A program made the position numbers and the translations under genes. From Chara braunii (taxonomy: Eukaryota > Streptophyta > Charophyceae > Charales > Characeae): a stretch of DNA of 29,376 bases. The stretch spans positions 709,361-738,736 of the forward strand of contig BFEA01000620.1 in assembly GCA_003427395.1 (NCBI GenBank). Reading direction: 5' to 3'. Of this stretch, positions 1-9,595 are shown piece by piece (positions within the stretch are counted from its first letter, which is position 1; each line of letters begins with the position of its first letter). The notes below the pieces were generated by a model. That model worked only from the letters and a program-made list of their open reading frames with translations. It had not been told where the DNA came from and searched no databases.

Positions 1-90
1 GGGGGGGGGGAGGGTCACATAGTTAGTTAGTTTGGGGCCTCTCACTCTCTCTCACTCTCTAATCTCTCTCCCACGTCTTGCGCGCACTTG
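1..90. repeat. Low-complexity left edge (G10 run, CT-rich)
   Basis: The window opens with ten G, then a CTCACTCTCT-rich segment and a T-rich run at 91-110. It carries no gene. It abuts the truncated end of the Helitron relic; no Helitron terminus is recognisable. Confidence 0.7.
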
Positions 91-456
91 TTTTTTTTTT
101 TCTTTTCTTTTGAGAGAGTTTAAAAACTCTCGGTCAATACCGAGTTCGGTATCATCCGAATCGGGATAATCAATGTTGAAAAACTCACGCACCTCCCCAC
201 GGAAATCGTCAAGAACACGGTTGTTAACAGAACCGACATCGTCATTAGTAGGGAATAGAATTAATCGAAGTGAGAAATACTCGACATCCCCCACGTGGTT
301 GGACACATCGTCAAACGTCCATAAAATCAACTCATCAATCGGTTTATCTGTACAAATCTCACGTGGCAATCTGACTGCAACAGGTTCATTAGGAACAACA
401 CGAGGATGGTCACCACTCCCAACACCCATCAAAAAGTGGGCATACATTCGTGTCAT
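52..456 (-). pseudogene. Helitron helicase, C-terminal fragment, truncated
   Basis: The frame begins near AHFLMGVGSGDHP and continues with VRLPREIC, RLILFPTNDDVGSVNNRVLD and EFFNIDYPDSDD, then EFLNSL. This matches the Helitron helicase segment where family members show fa.fLL.iGdG ... ILtp.N..v..iN. The remaining C-terminal helicase motifs (LPpH.L.LK.g..vmLLRN) are missing. The frame ends in a Lys/Arg-rich tail encoded by an A-rich tract on the minus strand (92-110), so the truncation point lies near 112-118. To its left is CT-rich simple sequence and a G10 run at the window edge. Confidence 0.85.
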
Positions 457-473
457 TTCATCATCGCCTAAGC

Positions 474-740
474 TTAAGATTCGATATTTTCGGTCAATTG
501 ATGAAACTTAAAAAGTTTCCACAAAGGAAACATTTTGATGGACGCATCAATTTGTTGCGCTCGCAATCCGTGTTTCACAACGGGCAAAACCTGTCTAAAA
601 TCCCCAGCAAGAAGTAAAGCAAGAAGTAACACTTTCCCATCAAACGGCTCATCATTATTACAAGTCCCGAAGCATAATGTCAAGAGCTTCCAAGTGAAAC
701 TTATTACTCATCGGGGCCTCGTCCCAAACAATCAAGTCGG
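474..740 (-). pseudogene. Helitron helicase, Walker B and motif III
   Basis: On the minus strand, 709-738 reads DLIVWDEAPM, the DEAx Walker B of PIF1-type Helitron helicases, followed by HLEALDIMLRDL. The next block lies in another frame: PFDGKVLLLALLLAGDFRQVLPVV, that is motif III (GDFRQ.LPV), then LTEN. Motif III is preceded by a small internal duplication (AAGCAAGAAGTA repeated), which adds LLALL before AGDFRQ. Two stops and a frame change lie between Walker B and motif III. Confidence 0.85.
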
Positions 741-837
741 CACGGCAGATAAGCTCCGCAAGATCACTTTGTTTCGAAATTGAGAAGGGACGCGTATTAT
801 CAAGTTTCAAAGGTGCCCGAAATTGTGAGTGAAACGT

Positions 838-1068
838 TCAACCCCCTGTCAAAAGAGTCGCCGATATGCCATTCGACGCCACGGTCAGTCCAATGGCAGA
901 ACGGGACCCGATACCCGCCAAAATCGTTTCAATGCAAAAAGTTTTTCCTGTTTCAGCCGGTGCATCGACAAAATCACAGCCAAACAACTTTTTCCACCAA
1001 CACTCGTTGGCGTGGCCGAAGACGTCGAAAATTACATTCATATCTACGTTGCATTTGAATCGGATCAT
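838..1068 (-). pseudogene. Helitron helicase, Walker A region
   Basis: The frame contains WWKKLFGCDFVDAPAETGKTF followed by SAIGLTVASNGISATLLTGG. This is motif I and Ia of the PIF1-like superfamily 1 helicase of Helitrons (family form FLDGPGGTGKTF ... IALAVASSGIAATLL.GG). The P-loop still satisfies A-x4-G-K-T but carries AE in place of the usual GG, so nucleotide binding may be weakened. The downstream helicase motifs fall in other frames, showing further indels. Confidence 0.88.
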
Positions 1069-1135
1069 TCGACAACTCGTCGTTTAGAATTGACGATAAC
1101 ATTTTGTCTCGTTATGTTATCAACAATTGTTTCTC

Positions 1136-1890
1136 CGGCGGGTGTTGGATAATAAAGGCAGAACTCACAAACATTTTTTCCAAACTCTTGCAAAATACGA
1201 TGAAGATGAAATAAAACTTACGATTGCAAAATATTCGGGGGAACCATTTCATTGTATGCGAGATACTGAAAATCGTCACACATCTTATCTCAATACCGTT
1301 CAAAGAAACGAATCGGATCGTTCCCTGGACCAAAGGCGAGAATCATAGCAAATACTTTACAAAATTCTTCAGGCATATAATGTCTTGCGGTTGTCTCTAT
1401 GCATTGATCAAATGAATCGTCGGTTTGCAAAAGGTCCAATCGAAAGCACAAGGATCAGAAAGAATCGTATTTGACTCCGTGCACCGTACGAATTTCGGAA
1501 AAAAAGCGCACCCCACGAGAATGTTTATGGTTTAGCAACACACGCAAATAGAATCGTTCCCCTTCCGTGATCCTCACGTTGCAACCGAAGGGACCACCGT
1601 GAAGTTCACGCTTTCTTTGGTTTCACTTTTTATGTTTGTTGTCCCATACACGAGTATTAACGATCTTTGCATGCCAAGGAAGTTCCTCTTTAGGAACATA
1701 TCCATTCAAAGAGTTGTGTTTCATCCACGCCGTCAATTTCATTTTCAGGGGCCCATGCGAAACAACATCATGCTTAGTGTCAGGTTCGAATTGCACTTTT
1801 TACATGTTTTCGATATGCACGGACAATCTTTCGAGCGCGGGTCATTATTCCGCTAGGTCGAACTCAAATAGACGTCAGCATGCCTCGCAC
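1136..1890 (-). pseudogene. Helitron linker between Rep and helicase, heavily decayed
   Basis: Most of this stretch is unreadable, but 1230-1425 on the minus strand gives DDSFDQCIETTARHYMPEEF, then FAMILAFGPGNDP and YNEMVPPN. These resemble the conserved Rep-helicase linker of Helitrons (acidic-FxxC...A...LP...LR.LFA.IL.F..P.DP). An in-frame TGA interrupts it just after FFERY. The 1435-1890 part shows no motif I can name; it is retained here only because it lies between two Helitron modules in the right order. Confidence 0.65.
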
Positions 1891-1894
1891 GCAC

Positions 1895-2086
1895 CTACAA
1901 CACGCATATCTTAATACAATTTGACTTCATCGATGGGCACATTACTATAATGCTCGCAAACCATAGCACGATCACACCTTTGTATACGTACTTATACACG
2001 TACTTGCACGCCTTGATGTTAGCACAATATTCGACATTCCAGTGGCAATTAAACCTCATTAGCAAGCCAGAGTTATAAGGGACCAC
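1895..2086 (-). pseudogene. Helitron Rep two-tyrosine motif region
   Basis: The segment VPYNSGLLMRFNCHWNVEYC followed by KACKYVYKYVYKG matches Rep motif 3 of Helitrons, where two Tyr residues four apart make the covalent DNA intermediates. Both tyrosines are present. Directly after YKG the family sequence continues only in a different frame (DRAMVCEHYSNVP), so there is a 1-bp indel. That continuation has TAA at 1911-1913 and TGA at 1875-1877, where family members usually have Gln and Trp codons. Both fit C-to-T or G-to-A transitions. Confidence 0.82.
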
Positions 2087-2093
2087 ACGACGT

Positions 2094-2690
2094 TTATTGT
2101 AAACGATACCATTTTGACAATCGTAAAACCACCGTCACTTGGTCTCTTCTCCTATATGAAGGGTGTGTTTGTTCGTTTTTCAATGTTGTTGTCGAAATGA
2201 AGTTTTTTGGGAAACCTTTTGTGCATTCTCCGTCCTCCGTACACGAAACGTCACGTTTCTCCGCACCACAAATCGCGTGCAACATGAACTTGGCAACCCT
2301 TTCTCTCAATTCCCCTTCCGGAGGAATCTCGGCATGCACCACATTGTCAACAGCATTCGTATACCGAAGTTTATCATCCGGATGCAAGATAATCAATATA
2401 TGTGCAAGTGGTACACCCCTTTCTTGAAACTCCACAACATACAATATTTTATTCACCCTACCAAAGATTTGTTTGTTCTTTATCTCATCGATGAGTTGTG
2501 CAAGATAACCTTTGAGCACTCTCGCGAGAAGATCCGGTCTGTCGTTAGGACATTGACCTGGCAACAGGGCTTGTTTCATCTCCGGCCAGTTAGTGTTGCA
2601 TGTCATAGTGATGAAAAGATCCGGTTTTCTGAATCGCCTCACGATTGTCATGGTGTCGTGATATCTTTCACTCATATATCGGGGCCCCAA
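2094..2690 (-). pseudogene. Helitron Rep HUH nuclease domain, first HUH histidine lost
   Basis: The frame reads GPRYMSERYHDTM, then FITMTCNTNWPE (Rep motif 1), then VEFQERGVPLAHILIIL (motif 2) and AEIPPEGELRERV. Motif 2 in active Helitrons is GLPHAHIL, where the HUH histidines bind the catalytic metal. Here the first His codon is CTT (Leu), consistent with one transversion from CAT. Downstream Cys-rich landmarks (CGAEKRDVSC, GECTKGFPK, YRRRD) are still readable. The frame has no Met start of its own and is flanked by frameshifts on both sides. The substitution alone would be expected to abolish nicking. Confidence 0.85.
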
Positions 2691-2805
2691 GTGAACGTTG
2701 ACGGTAAAACCACTTTTGTCCCAACATCGTCACCACGTTGATTTTGTTCCACGGCATCTCGTAAATTCTGATAATACTCCGACCGCAAATCTTTTTTGTG
2801 AAATC

Positions 2806-3543
2806 TCACCCATTGCGAAGGGATTCAACCTTAGCGTACGCCATGCAACAAAACTCGTGGAAAAGACGTGTTGCATAAAGGAGGCAAGGTCTTTGACCAT
2901 CGTGTTCGTGAAGGTGAAACGCATAGTACTCCTTGGCACTAAGTCTCGACGGCCATCCAGCTTTCGGGGCACGTCGGACAGACCAACTATCAATTCCCTT
3001 CAGAAAAAGCAAAACAAACCTCAAATGCGCTCGGAAACATTCCGGAACCACAACCGTTTGCCGCTCACTCGAAAAAGGAGCACGCAAACGAATCCCGAGC
3101 TCACGAGGAACAAGGTCACCGGTCATGAGAACGCACACCTTCTGCAGACCCGTGGGATGGTTATAACGCCTTGCATGTTCCTCCGCGTGCATGGCATCTA
3201 AATTTATGACCAACTTTTTTTCGTTTAACGCTTCCGGTGGAAGGTCAGCAATCGTCATAAAGTCCCTCACGTAATTGTTACAACGTTGTAGCAATTCGTG
3301 GAACCTTTTCAATATTCGTTTCATTCGCTTCAGTTCGGCATTAGACGTATGTGCAGGTAAATTCGAAAAATTTACTCTTTGATCAATCGCATCATCCAAA
3401 TATTGAGGATCGCGCAAGTAAAGTTGCGCAAATTGAGGACGTTCCCCTTCCCCTCCAGCCAATGCACCAGCACGATAAGAGATCGAACCCTGAGCTCGAA
3501 GTTGGCCCTGGAATCCTTGAACATTATCGCTCGCTTGCTTCAA
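2806..3543 (-). pseudogene. Helitron-like N-terminal domain (partial)
   Basis: About 245 codons are open here. Family landmarks in order are PQFAQLYLRDPQYLDDAIDQR, a YVRDF segment, YNHPTGLQKVCVLMTGD and RLSAKEYYAFHLHE, ending in YAKVESLRNG. These are characteristic of the domain preceding the HUH nuclease in Helitron Rep proteins. The frame stops at TGA just after RNG. Deleting nothing but assuming one lost T in the Trp codon would place the conserved continuation (VRFHKKDLRSEYYQNLRDA) in register, so a 1-bp deletion near 2815 explains the break. A second frameshift lies in the GGGGCCCC run at 2681-2688. Confidence 0.85.
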
Positions 3544-3672
3544 CCGTGAGGATGCGAGGGATAAACTATTATTGATTATCCTCGCATTGTTTCGAACGAA
3601 TCGACCGTCTAAAGTTTGAGACGTCCAAATGGAAAGAATCTCATGCTCTGGAGACCCTTCACGAGGCCACTC

Positions 3673-3957
3673 TCACAGACGACAACGTCTCGCACCTTTT
3701 TTGCAGCATATCTTTGTCCTTTTTTTTTTGTGATGCCACAATTTAGCACCACAATAGTTACATGGTTGTCGACCACCAATGTCGAATGCCTCAACCGTGG
3801 TACCATTCTCAAGAATTGCGACGATGTTCTGAACCGTCGCATATGGTATTGCCACGTGTCCAAATGGGAGTGCATTCAGGTCAGCAGGCAGAGCATCATG
3901 CGAATCATTCATTTCCTCATTGCAACTATCCGGCTCACTATGTTCGTGATTGTTCAT
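3673..3957 (-). pseudogene. Helitron N-terminal Cys zinc-finger-like segment
   Basis: This 94-codon open stretch contains CNYCGAKLW followed by CCKKG. That matches the C-x2-C-G-A-x-L-W ... C-C-x-x-G signature seen just before the Helitron-like N-terminal domain in many plant and animal Helitrons, and thought to bind zinc or DNA. Upstream are acidic and Asn-rich residues typical of this linker. The frame ends shortly after the CC motif, while the Helitron-like domain continues in another frame from about 3543, so a frameshift or stop separates them. Identification is by motif and order; function is lost with the rest of the relic. Confidence 0.7.
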
Positions 3958-4050
3958 TGAATTCCGAATTGTAACAGATGGATTATGTGATTGCCTTGCT
4001 CTCGATGACAGACTCCGTGATTACCTCGGTCGAGAACAATGACTACGAGT

Positions 4051-5542
4051 TTATTTCGACGAAGAGGATGCACTCCTCGACTGCCTAGAGGCGGTCGCTC
4101 GAATTTCTCGAAGGACATTCATAGAGAGCAAACTTCGCCTCACACCCCGCATAAAATATTTATGAGCACGCACATCTTCTTTCCTCCTACGATTGATACT
4201 CACAGTTTTCATTGCACGCATACGTTTAACATGAAAGTTTGCCCGTCTCTCCTGACTTTTCTTTCGGGTTGAAATTCTACGTGATGTAGAACCTGGTTCA
4301 TTGGTATTCATCGTATCGACTTGTTTCGTTCCACCACCAACGTCCACAATACTTTCAACAATTATCGTATTTGCATCATAGTCAGGCAACACACGATGAG
4401 GCATCGACGACAACGATCCAAGTTCTAAACGTCGCACGACTTTAGCGGCACGTAGTTGTCGAAGGCGCAACAAACGATACCGTATGTTGCGCCTTGAACG
4501 AATCGGTTTCAATAATAATAATCTTCTTCGACGATTATGAAATCCAACAAACTTTCTAACAATTGCGTTCGGCGAATTTGGTAGGGTTGTGGCAGAAGAG
4601 CATGACTGCGCATGAATAGTTGTCACGGGAGGACAAAGGTCAGGCTCCACATATCTTTGTCGGACATCCTCTGTGAACCTCGATGACGAACCATCGTGTA
4701 CACGTGGCGAATGGAAGAGAAAATTATCGACTAAGAAGGTTATTTCGACCATCAGAACATAATTTATACATACTGCAACATCCGTACCAATTTCAACAGG
4801 GCGTGCACTTTGCAAGGTCATAGAGATATTTCGATAGTAACTAATCTGACCGGTACAAACATCACCATTTCCTTTAACTCCTTCGGTTAAAAAACACAGG
4901 ATTTGCAATATCATCCACCAACGAAATTGGTTGTCGAAAAGATAAAAACCTATCACTACATTGTTCTTCGATAGAACAATCAGGGTCACAATCTCGAGTT
5001 ACCATCGGTTGTTTATCTCTCATGCGAGCAGTCTCATCACCCGCACCTATCACTACATTGTTCTTCGATAGAATAATCAGGGTCACGATCTCGAGTTACC
5101 ATTGTTTATCTCTCATGCGAGCAGTCTCATCACCCGCATCACCTACCGCTTGTACTAAAAACCGTCGACTCCGACGACTTTGGGAAGGTGGTCATCCACG
5201 TTTACAGTGTTCGCGTTCTGATGACACCGGTGTTTCAATCGTAGAGTGACATGGAGTAATATCCAAACCTATATGCAATCCCAATGCATCGTTCAACCAA
5301 AACGAAGCGTGGTGTAACGAAGGGAAACCGACTTGACCAGAATCAATGATAGGAGATTGATCACACTCTGATATCTTTGGAGAAGACAACAAAGGATCGA
5401 TAGCAGGTCCCTCATAAGGCCGAAGGCGTTTGCAACGCTTCTACGGAATATACAAGGACATTTCCCCAGATGAAAAGGAGTTTGGAAAGGTAAATAAATT
5501 ATTGTTGGTTGAACCCTCACATACACCTTCGTCCCCTGCCAT
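4051..5542 (-). pseudogene. Helitron N-terminal region, basic and low-complexity
   Basis: This is the presumed N-terminal part of the Helitron protein. A candidate start at 5542 reads MAGDEGVCEGSTNNN and then breaks after about 30 codons. A long open stretch at 4051-4989 is rich in Arg and Lys (for example RRKEDVRAHKYFMRGVRRS), as is common upstream of the Helitron zinc finger. No catalytic motif is visible. Start and frame are uncertain because the region carries a near-perfect 97/93-bp tandem duplication (4949-5138) and several stops. Assignment rests on position directly upstream of recognisable Helitron domains rather than on its own similarity. Confidence 0.5.
4949..5138. repeat. Tandem duplication, ~95 bp x 2
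   Basis: The segment starting CCTATCACTACATTG and ending CACCCGCA occurs at 4949-5045 and again at 5046-5138. The second copy lacks a 4-bp CGGT and has a few substitutions. It lies inside the Helitron N-terminal region and shifts the frame, so it probably arose after coding function was lost. Confidence 0.9.
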
Positions 5543-6060
5543 ATCAACCGTTGTGTGTGTATGTATTTTTACATAGCTATAACATATAAATTAAATGATA
5601 TGAGGAATGCGATACATATAAAAATCGAGATGAACAAAATATATCTCAGAACGTGCATATATAGATGTGATTATCATAAGAAGAATAGTGCTATAGCGTA
5701 AAGTGTAAAAAAAAAAAAAAAAAAAAAAAATCCAAGCATAAACAAAGTCGTCCCAACACCAAGCGAAAAAAGAAAGAGAACAAAAGGATCAGTTTATGTT
5801 TTTTTTTTATTAATGCTCATGTCGAGGGAAATAAAGGTTAATTAATTGACACCATAACGTATTTGTTCGTGTAGATATAAACGTAACGATCAAGTTACAT
5901 CTTCGTGCGAATGTTCAATTAACACCGGATTTATATGTTAATTAATAAAGGTGCGTCATATTTTTTTTGCTATGCGTTGTTAAAAAAAAACGATAATTTT
6001 TTTTTTCGTATGTTTAACTTGTGGTCCTATACGCCCCTTAGTTTTTTCAGGGCCCCATAG
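5543..6060. other. AT-rich spacer upstream of the Helitron relic
   Basis: There is no open frame of note. The region is AT-rich and contains an A24 run at 5707-5730, shorter T and A runs at 5801-5809, 5961-5968, 5982-5990 and 5999-6006, and repeated TTAATTAA-like words. It lies where a Helitron 5' end would be expected, but I cannot define a TC terminus. Confidence 0.6.
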
Positions 6061-6810
6061 GATAAAGTCATACGTAACTCATTTGTCCACGTTTCCCCTT
6101 TGTCGTTGCACGGCGGGGCTCACTTTCCTGTTCGTATAAGTTTGTCATTGGGATCGGAACTTCTTTTGGCTCCAATCGACCCTGATCGTGGCGGCTCCTA
6201 CTTATAGCCAGCCTTGGGTATTCTAAGTCAATCATCCGTCCACAAAAAATTCGAAGAAGGTAAAATGTCTTCCCCAGCCTGTCCGAGTCTCGTCCGCTGG
6301 GATGTAGTCCGTGGTACCCATTCTCCTCGCCAGGCACGAGGCTCGGATCTCAGAAGTAGGCGTTGGCTCCTCCACGACAACATTGCACCACCCCCATAAA
6401 TGGGTCTATGCGGCGTACTGCACCTCTCCCCAGCCAGCCTCGAAGGTCGTGGTTCCAGGAAGAGCCATTCCTAGCGATCGAGGTCGGCCAAACCGTTGAT
6501 GGCCTCACCATTCCTTTCCTCTTTTGCTTGGGCGACTTTGATGAGATAGGAGCAAAGCGGGGCTCGACATTAGGCTTGTAGCAAAATGGGGGAGGAAGCC
6601 CGTGGGCCCACTGAAAATGTCTTGTCGATTGTTGTGCATGTGAAAACCGGCGGACACTGAAGGCAAGGAGGGAAAAAGAGATTCAAAAGAAAAGGAATGC
6701 AAAAAGGGAAAGGAACGCTGTTTTCCTTTTTTTTTTCCTTCTTCTGAGAATACAACTTGTTTCCTATCCAGCTTTTTGGACTGCGGCTTGATCGTACGTT
6801 AAAACTTTCC
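6061..6810. other. Non-coding stretch, nothing recognisable
   Basis: Only short shadow frames are present. The phrase TGATCGTGGCGGC at about 6183 recurs near 8258 inside the 457-bp TIR element, which hints at a shared repeat. Otherwise I see no gene, RNA or element boundary. Confidence 0.5.
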
Positions 6811-7830
6811 AGTATGTATCTGCCCTTACTTCTGGACAAAAGTGGATGAATCTGAGGGCAATCACGCTCAGAGCTTCTTACCCCTTTTTTCCTTCTTTTT
6901 TTTTCACATTTGAACTTTCTAAGTGTTCTCAGACATTTTCTCAGCTGAAGCCGGGTAATGGCCCCAGTATCTCAAAAGATTTGTACAATTTGATACGGGA
7001 CACTGGGCCCGGTTCCCAGCACGTGTCGCAAGCAAAAAAAAAAAATTGTATGTATCTGCCTTCACTTATGGGCAAAATGCATGAATCTGAGGGCAATCAC
7101 GTTCAGAGCTTCTTATACCTTTTCCCCCTTTTTTTTTTTTTTTTTTTTTTTTTGCAAGGATAGCATCGACTCCCTGTTCAATTTCTGGGCTTCACTGTAA
7201 CGTTACCACTTTCCACAATGTATCTGGCTGCAATTCTGGGCAGCAGTGGATGAATATGAGGGCAATCACGTTCACAGCTTGTTATCACTTTTCCCCTTTC
7301 TTTTTTTCCTTTTTTTTTTTTTTGCAAGGATTCTTGGATGTCTGTGCATCGACTCCCCGTGACAGACGGGGAGCATTCAATCCCTGCCAGCCCGTTCAAT
7401 TTCTGAGCTTCACTGTGACATTAGCACTTCTCACAATGTATCTGGCTGGTCTTCTGGGCAGCAATGGATGAATCTGAGGGCAATCACGTTCAGAGCTTGT
7501 TATCCCCTTTCCCTTTTTGTTGTTTTTTTCCTTTTTTTTGGCAAGGATTATCTTGGCGGTTTGTGCGTCGACCCCCCGTGGCAGACGGGGAGCATTCAAT
7601 GCCTGCCAGCCCGTTCTATTTCTGGCTTTGCTGTAACGTGAGCGCTTTCCACAATGTATCTGGCTGCAATTCTGACCAGCAGTGGATGAATCTGACGGCA
7701 ATCACATTCAGAGCTCGTTATCGCTTTTCCCCTTTGTTTTTTTTGTTTTTTTTTTGGGAAGAAGATTCTCGGCTATTTGTGCTATGACTCCCCGTGACAG
7801 ACGGGACGCATTCAATACCTACTACTTCTG
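6811..7830 (+). repeat. Tandem repeat array, ~218-bp period
   Basis: A unit anchored by ACAATGTATCTGGCTG, GGATGAATCTGAGGGCAATC and TTCAGAGCTTGTTATC, then a T/C-rich run, GCAAGGAT and GCATCGACTCCCCGTG recurs with anchors at 7215, 7433 and 7651 (period 218). Diverged or truncated copies have anchors at 6811 and 7045. Each unit carries a long polypyrimidine tract and a small hairpin (CTCCCCGT, loop GACAG, ACGGGGAG). Copies differ by substitutions and T-run length, so this is an old local array. A short poly(A)-tailed element (6997-7045) interrupts it. Confidence 0.88.
6941..7045 (+). mobile_element. SINE-like element with CTGGGCCCGGTTCCCAG hairpin and A-tail
   Basis: The word GGGACACTGGGCCCGGTTCC starts at 6997 and continues through CAGC to 7020. 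It is followed by ACGTGTCGCAAGC and an A12 tail (7034-7045). The same word family recurs at 20749-20772 (minus), 23630-23653 (plus) and 26320-26344 (minus). It can fold as a 6-bp stem with a 7-nt loop, here with one A-C mismatch. The 5' boundary is not clear. Confidence 0.5.
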
Positions 7831-8008
7831 CTGAGGCCATTTTCAGATAGACAAGTAAAAACAAGAAAACGACGGCCTCTTTAGGGTCAGCAGCTGGCAG
7901 CAGGTCCAGCATAAGGGGCGGCACCTGTGAGGCTCGGCAAAAATTGGCGCACAGGGCATTTTCAGGCTCGGCATCGATAGCAGAGAAAGGTACTGGTGGT
8001 TTAAGCAA

Positions 8009-8465
8009 GGGCGTCGTTCGACACTCCTCGGGGACGCGACTCCGAGGATTTCGTCTTCGTTCCACCTGTCCTCGGAGATGAAATCGGAAATGAAAATGTG
8101 AAAACACTCCGAGGACAAATCCTTGGGCTCCGAGGATTTCCCAGCCAAATCGTCCTCAGCTCCAAGGGACCTCGCGAGGTCCCTTGGAGCCCGAGGATCC
8201 GTGTTTCACGGAGAGGAGAGGGCATGCACGTATAGAGACGTTACACCCGAGAATTCTGATCGTGGCGGCACCCTATTGGCTGAAAGCCTGAAGCACAACT
8301 TTTTTTATTTTTTTTTTACTTTTATTTTTCTGACATTGATCCTAGGATGAGTCCTAAAACCGATGCTCCGAGGATGAGTGGAACGAAGATGACAAAAACC
8401 CTAAACTTTTCCAAGGATTCATCCTCAGAGCCCGAGGATGCCCCGAGGAGTGTCGAACGACGCCC
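8009..8465. mobile_element. 457-bp terminal-inverted-repeat element (MITE-like)
   Basis: The first 25 bases (from GGGCGTCGTTCGACACTCCT) are repeated perfectly in inverse orientation at the right end, and similarity continues inwards for roughly 90 bp with gaps (TCTTCGTTCCAC ... TCCTCGGAG). The element is flanked by CAA at 8006-8008 and CAA at 8466-8468, a possible 3-bp target duplication. It encodes nothing. The subterminal regions carry many CCGAGGA/TCCTCGG words in both orientations, as expected for transposase-binding repeats, and a perfect 32-bp palindrome (8159-8190) lies inside. A 3-bp duplication with GGG ends would suit PIF/Harbinger or CACTA-type DNA transposons, but the superfamily is not proven. 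Confidence 0.8.
8159..8190. repeat. Perfect 32-bp palindrome
   Basis: GCTCCAAGGGACCTCG is followed immediately by its exact reverse complement, with no loop. It sits inside the 457-bp TIR element among CCGAGGA words. It may be the junction of inverted internal repeats. Confidence 0.95.
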
Positions 8466-8937
8466 CAACAGATACCAACCGATCTGACAACCAGATGGGA
8501 ACAGACAAGAATCAGACTGGATGCACTGAACGAAGGACATAAGACAACTGATCAAAACCTACTCGGAAGACGGGCTCGGAAAAGAACAGCACCACATGGA
8601 TGGGGGAGGTAAGATGGGACTGCTGCGAACAGCCTGGAACAGGCCTGCTGAGTTTAAAGTGTGATTATAAGTTAATATTTCATGACTGCACACGCATCAA
8701 AGCCTCCTTCCCAATGCGGGCGGCAATGGACTTCCCATATCCATTCCCGCCACATTCTCTGTCAATGGTGGACCTGCAATGGTTCCACAGCGAGGACTGA
8801 GATCCGAAGCCAGAGACCCAAGAATAAGGGACACGGTCAGCAGCTAGGAACACAGTTCTCAATCAGGCGGCCGGCACTCAGGCTGACAAGGCTGCGACTA
8901 CAGGACCGGTTGTTATAAGGAGGACACTTAAGGGATG

Positions 8938-8940
<3 letters not shown>
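8466..8940. other. Non-coding stretch
   Basis: No frame longer than about 80 codons, no recognisable motif and no RNA gene are visible between the TIR element and the T30 run. Confidence 0.5.
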
Positions 8941-8971
<31 letters not shown>

Positions 8972-9077
8972 AAAACACCAGTTGGTCCTGCTAGTGATGA
9001 TGATACGACCTCTGTCGTTGTTGGGCAATCCTTTTAACCGCCAATTGGCAGCGGCAGGGTAGTAAAACGGTGTTTCT
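8941..9077 (-). mobile_element. Poly(A)-tailed short repeat, possible MITE/SINE
   Basis: A T30 run (8941-8970) is followed by GAAAACACCAGTTGG. About 100 bp later comes AAAACGGTGTTTCTGG, an imperfect inverse of the left end. The GAAAACACCAGTT end resembles the inverted repeats of the element at 18242-18383. Whether it moved as a poly(A) retroposon (minus strand) or a TIR element is unclear. Confidence 0.4.
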
Positions 9078-9482
9078 GGAAGCCCTGTCATCGGTCATTT
9101 TTCTGGACTATGAGGCAGGATTGTATGTGGGATCCTGGACCAGATTTCCAGCAGGTGAAGCTCCCCACCAATCGACTGGAGCGGTGGACCAGGACCACCG
9201 GGGGGACGTGCTCTTGTCACTCCCAACCGTGATCCCGGGCCCCATTCCAAAAAACCAAATAATAATAATAATAAAAGGGCCTTTACCCGATATAGGCCTC
9301 AGGCCTTGTAAAAATAAAGCAGCACGGGCCTTGAAAAAGTAAAGCATTGTGAAAAGGTATCTCGTCAGAGCTCAGAAACGTGAAAGCAGGTCAAAGGTCA
9401 AGTTCTCTATCAACAGGCATATTTAAAATTAAGGCAAAGGGCATTGTCAAAAGACTTACCTGTTCACCAGGAGATGTGTTTG
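9078..9482. other. Non-coding stretch with a short AAT repeat
   Basis: It holds an (AAT)n tract at 9257-9274 next to A-rich sequence and no credible gene. Confidence 0.5.
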
Positions 9483-9595
9483 TCATGTCTGTTTGGGTAA
9501 GGGTGTGTCTGTACGTGCAGGCAGTGTGTCTGTTCGTGCCAAGTAAAGTGTCTGTTCAAGCAGTAAATGTGTCTGTTCGTTGAGAGTTGTGCCTG
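9483..9595 (+). repeat. Degenerate minisatellite, GTGTCTGTTCGTGC
   Basis: The core word GTGTCTGTTCGTGC or close variants (GTGTCTGTTCAAGC, GTGTCTGTTCGTTG, GTGCCTGTCCG) recurs about five times with unequal spacing. There is no coding meaning. Confidence 0.7.

Larger units (their letters stand above)
52..5542 (-). pseudogene. Decayed Helitron Rep-helicase coding region (whole relic)
   Basis: The minus strand can be followed from a possible ATG at 5542 to about position 112 as one Helitron-type Rep-helicase, the rolling-circle transposition protein of eukaryotic Helitrons. Modules appear in the canonical order: Cys-rich N-terminal finger, Helitron-like N-terminal domain, HUH nuclease, two-tyrosine motif, linker, then a PIF1-type helicase. 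They lie in different frames with internal stops, so no functional protein can be made. The last recognisable helicase residues (EFLNSL) end near 112-118, and the segment normally following (SGLPPH and later motifs) is absent, so the 3' end is truncated or replaced by CT-rich sequence. I could not find a convincing CTRR end with hairpin at the left or a TC end at the right. Individual modules are listed separately. Confidence 0.88.

Noticed and set aside
114-131. Inverted repeat GAGAGTTT/AAACTCTC near the left end, considered as a Helitron 3' hairpin
   Set aside because: It lies within the last recognisable helicase codons and is not followed by a CTRR end at the right spacing.
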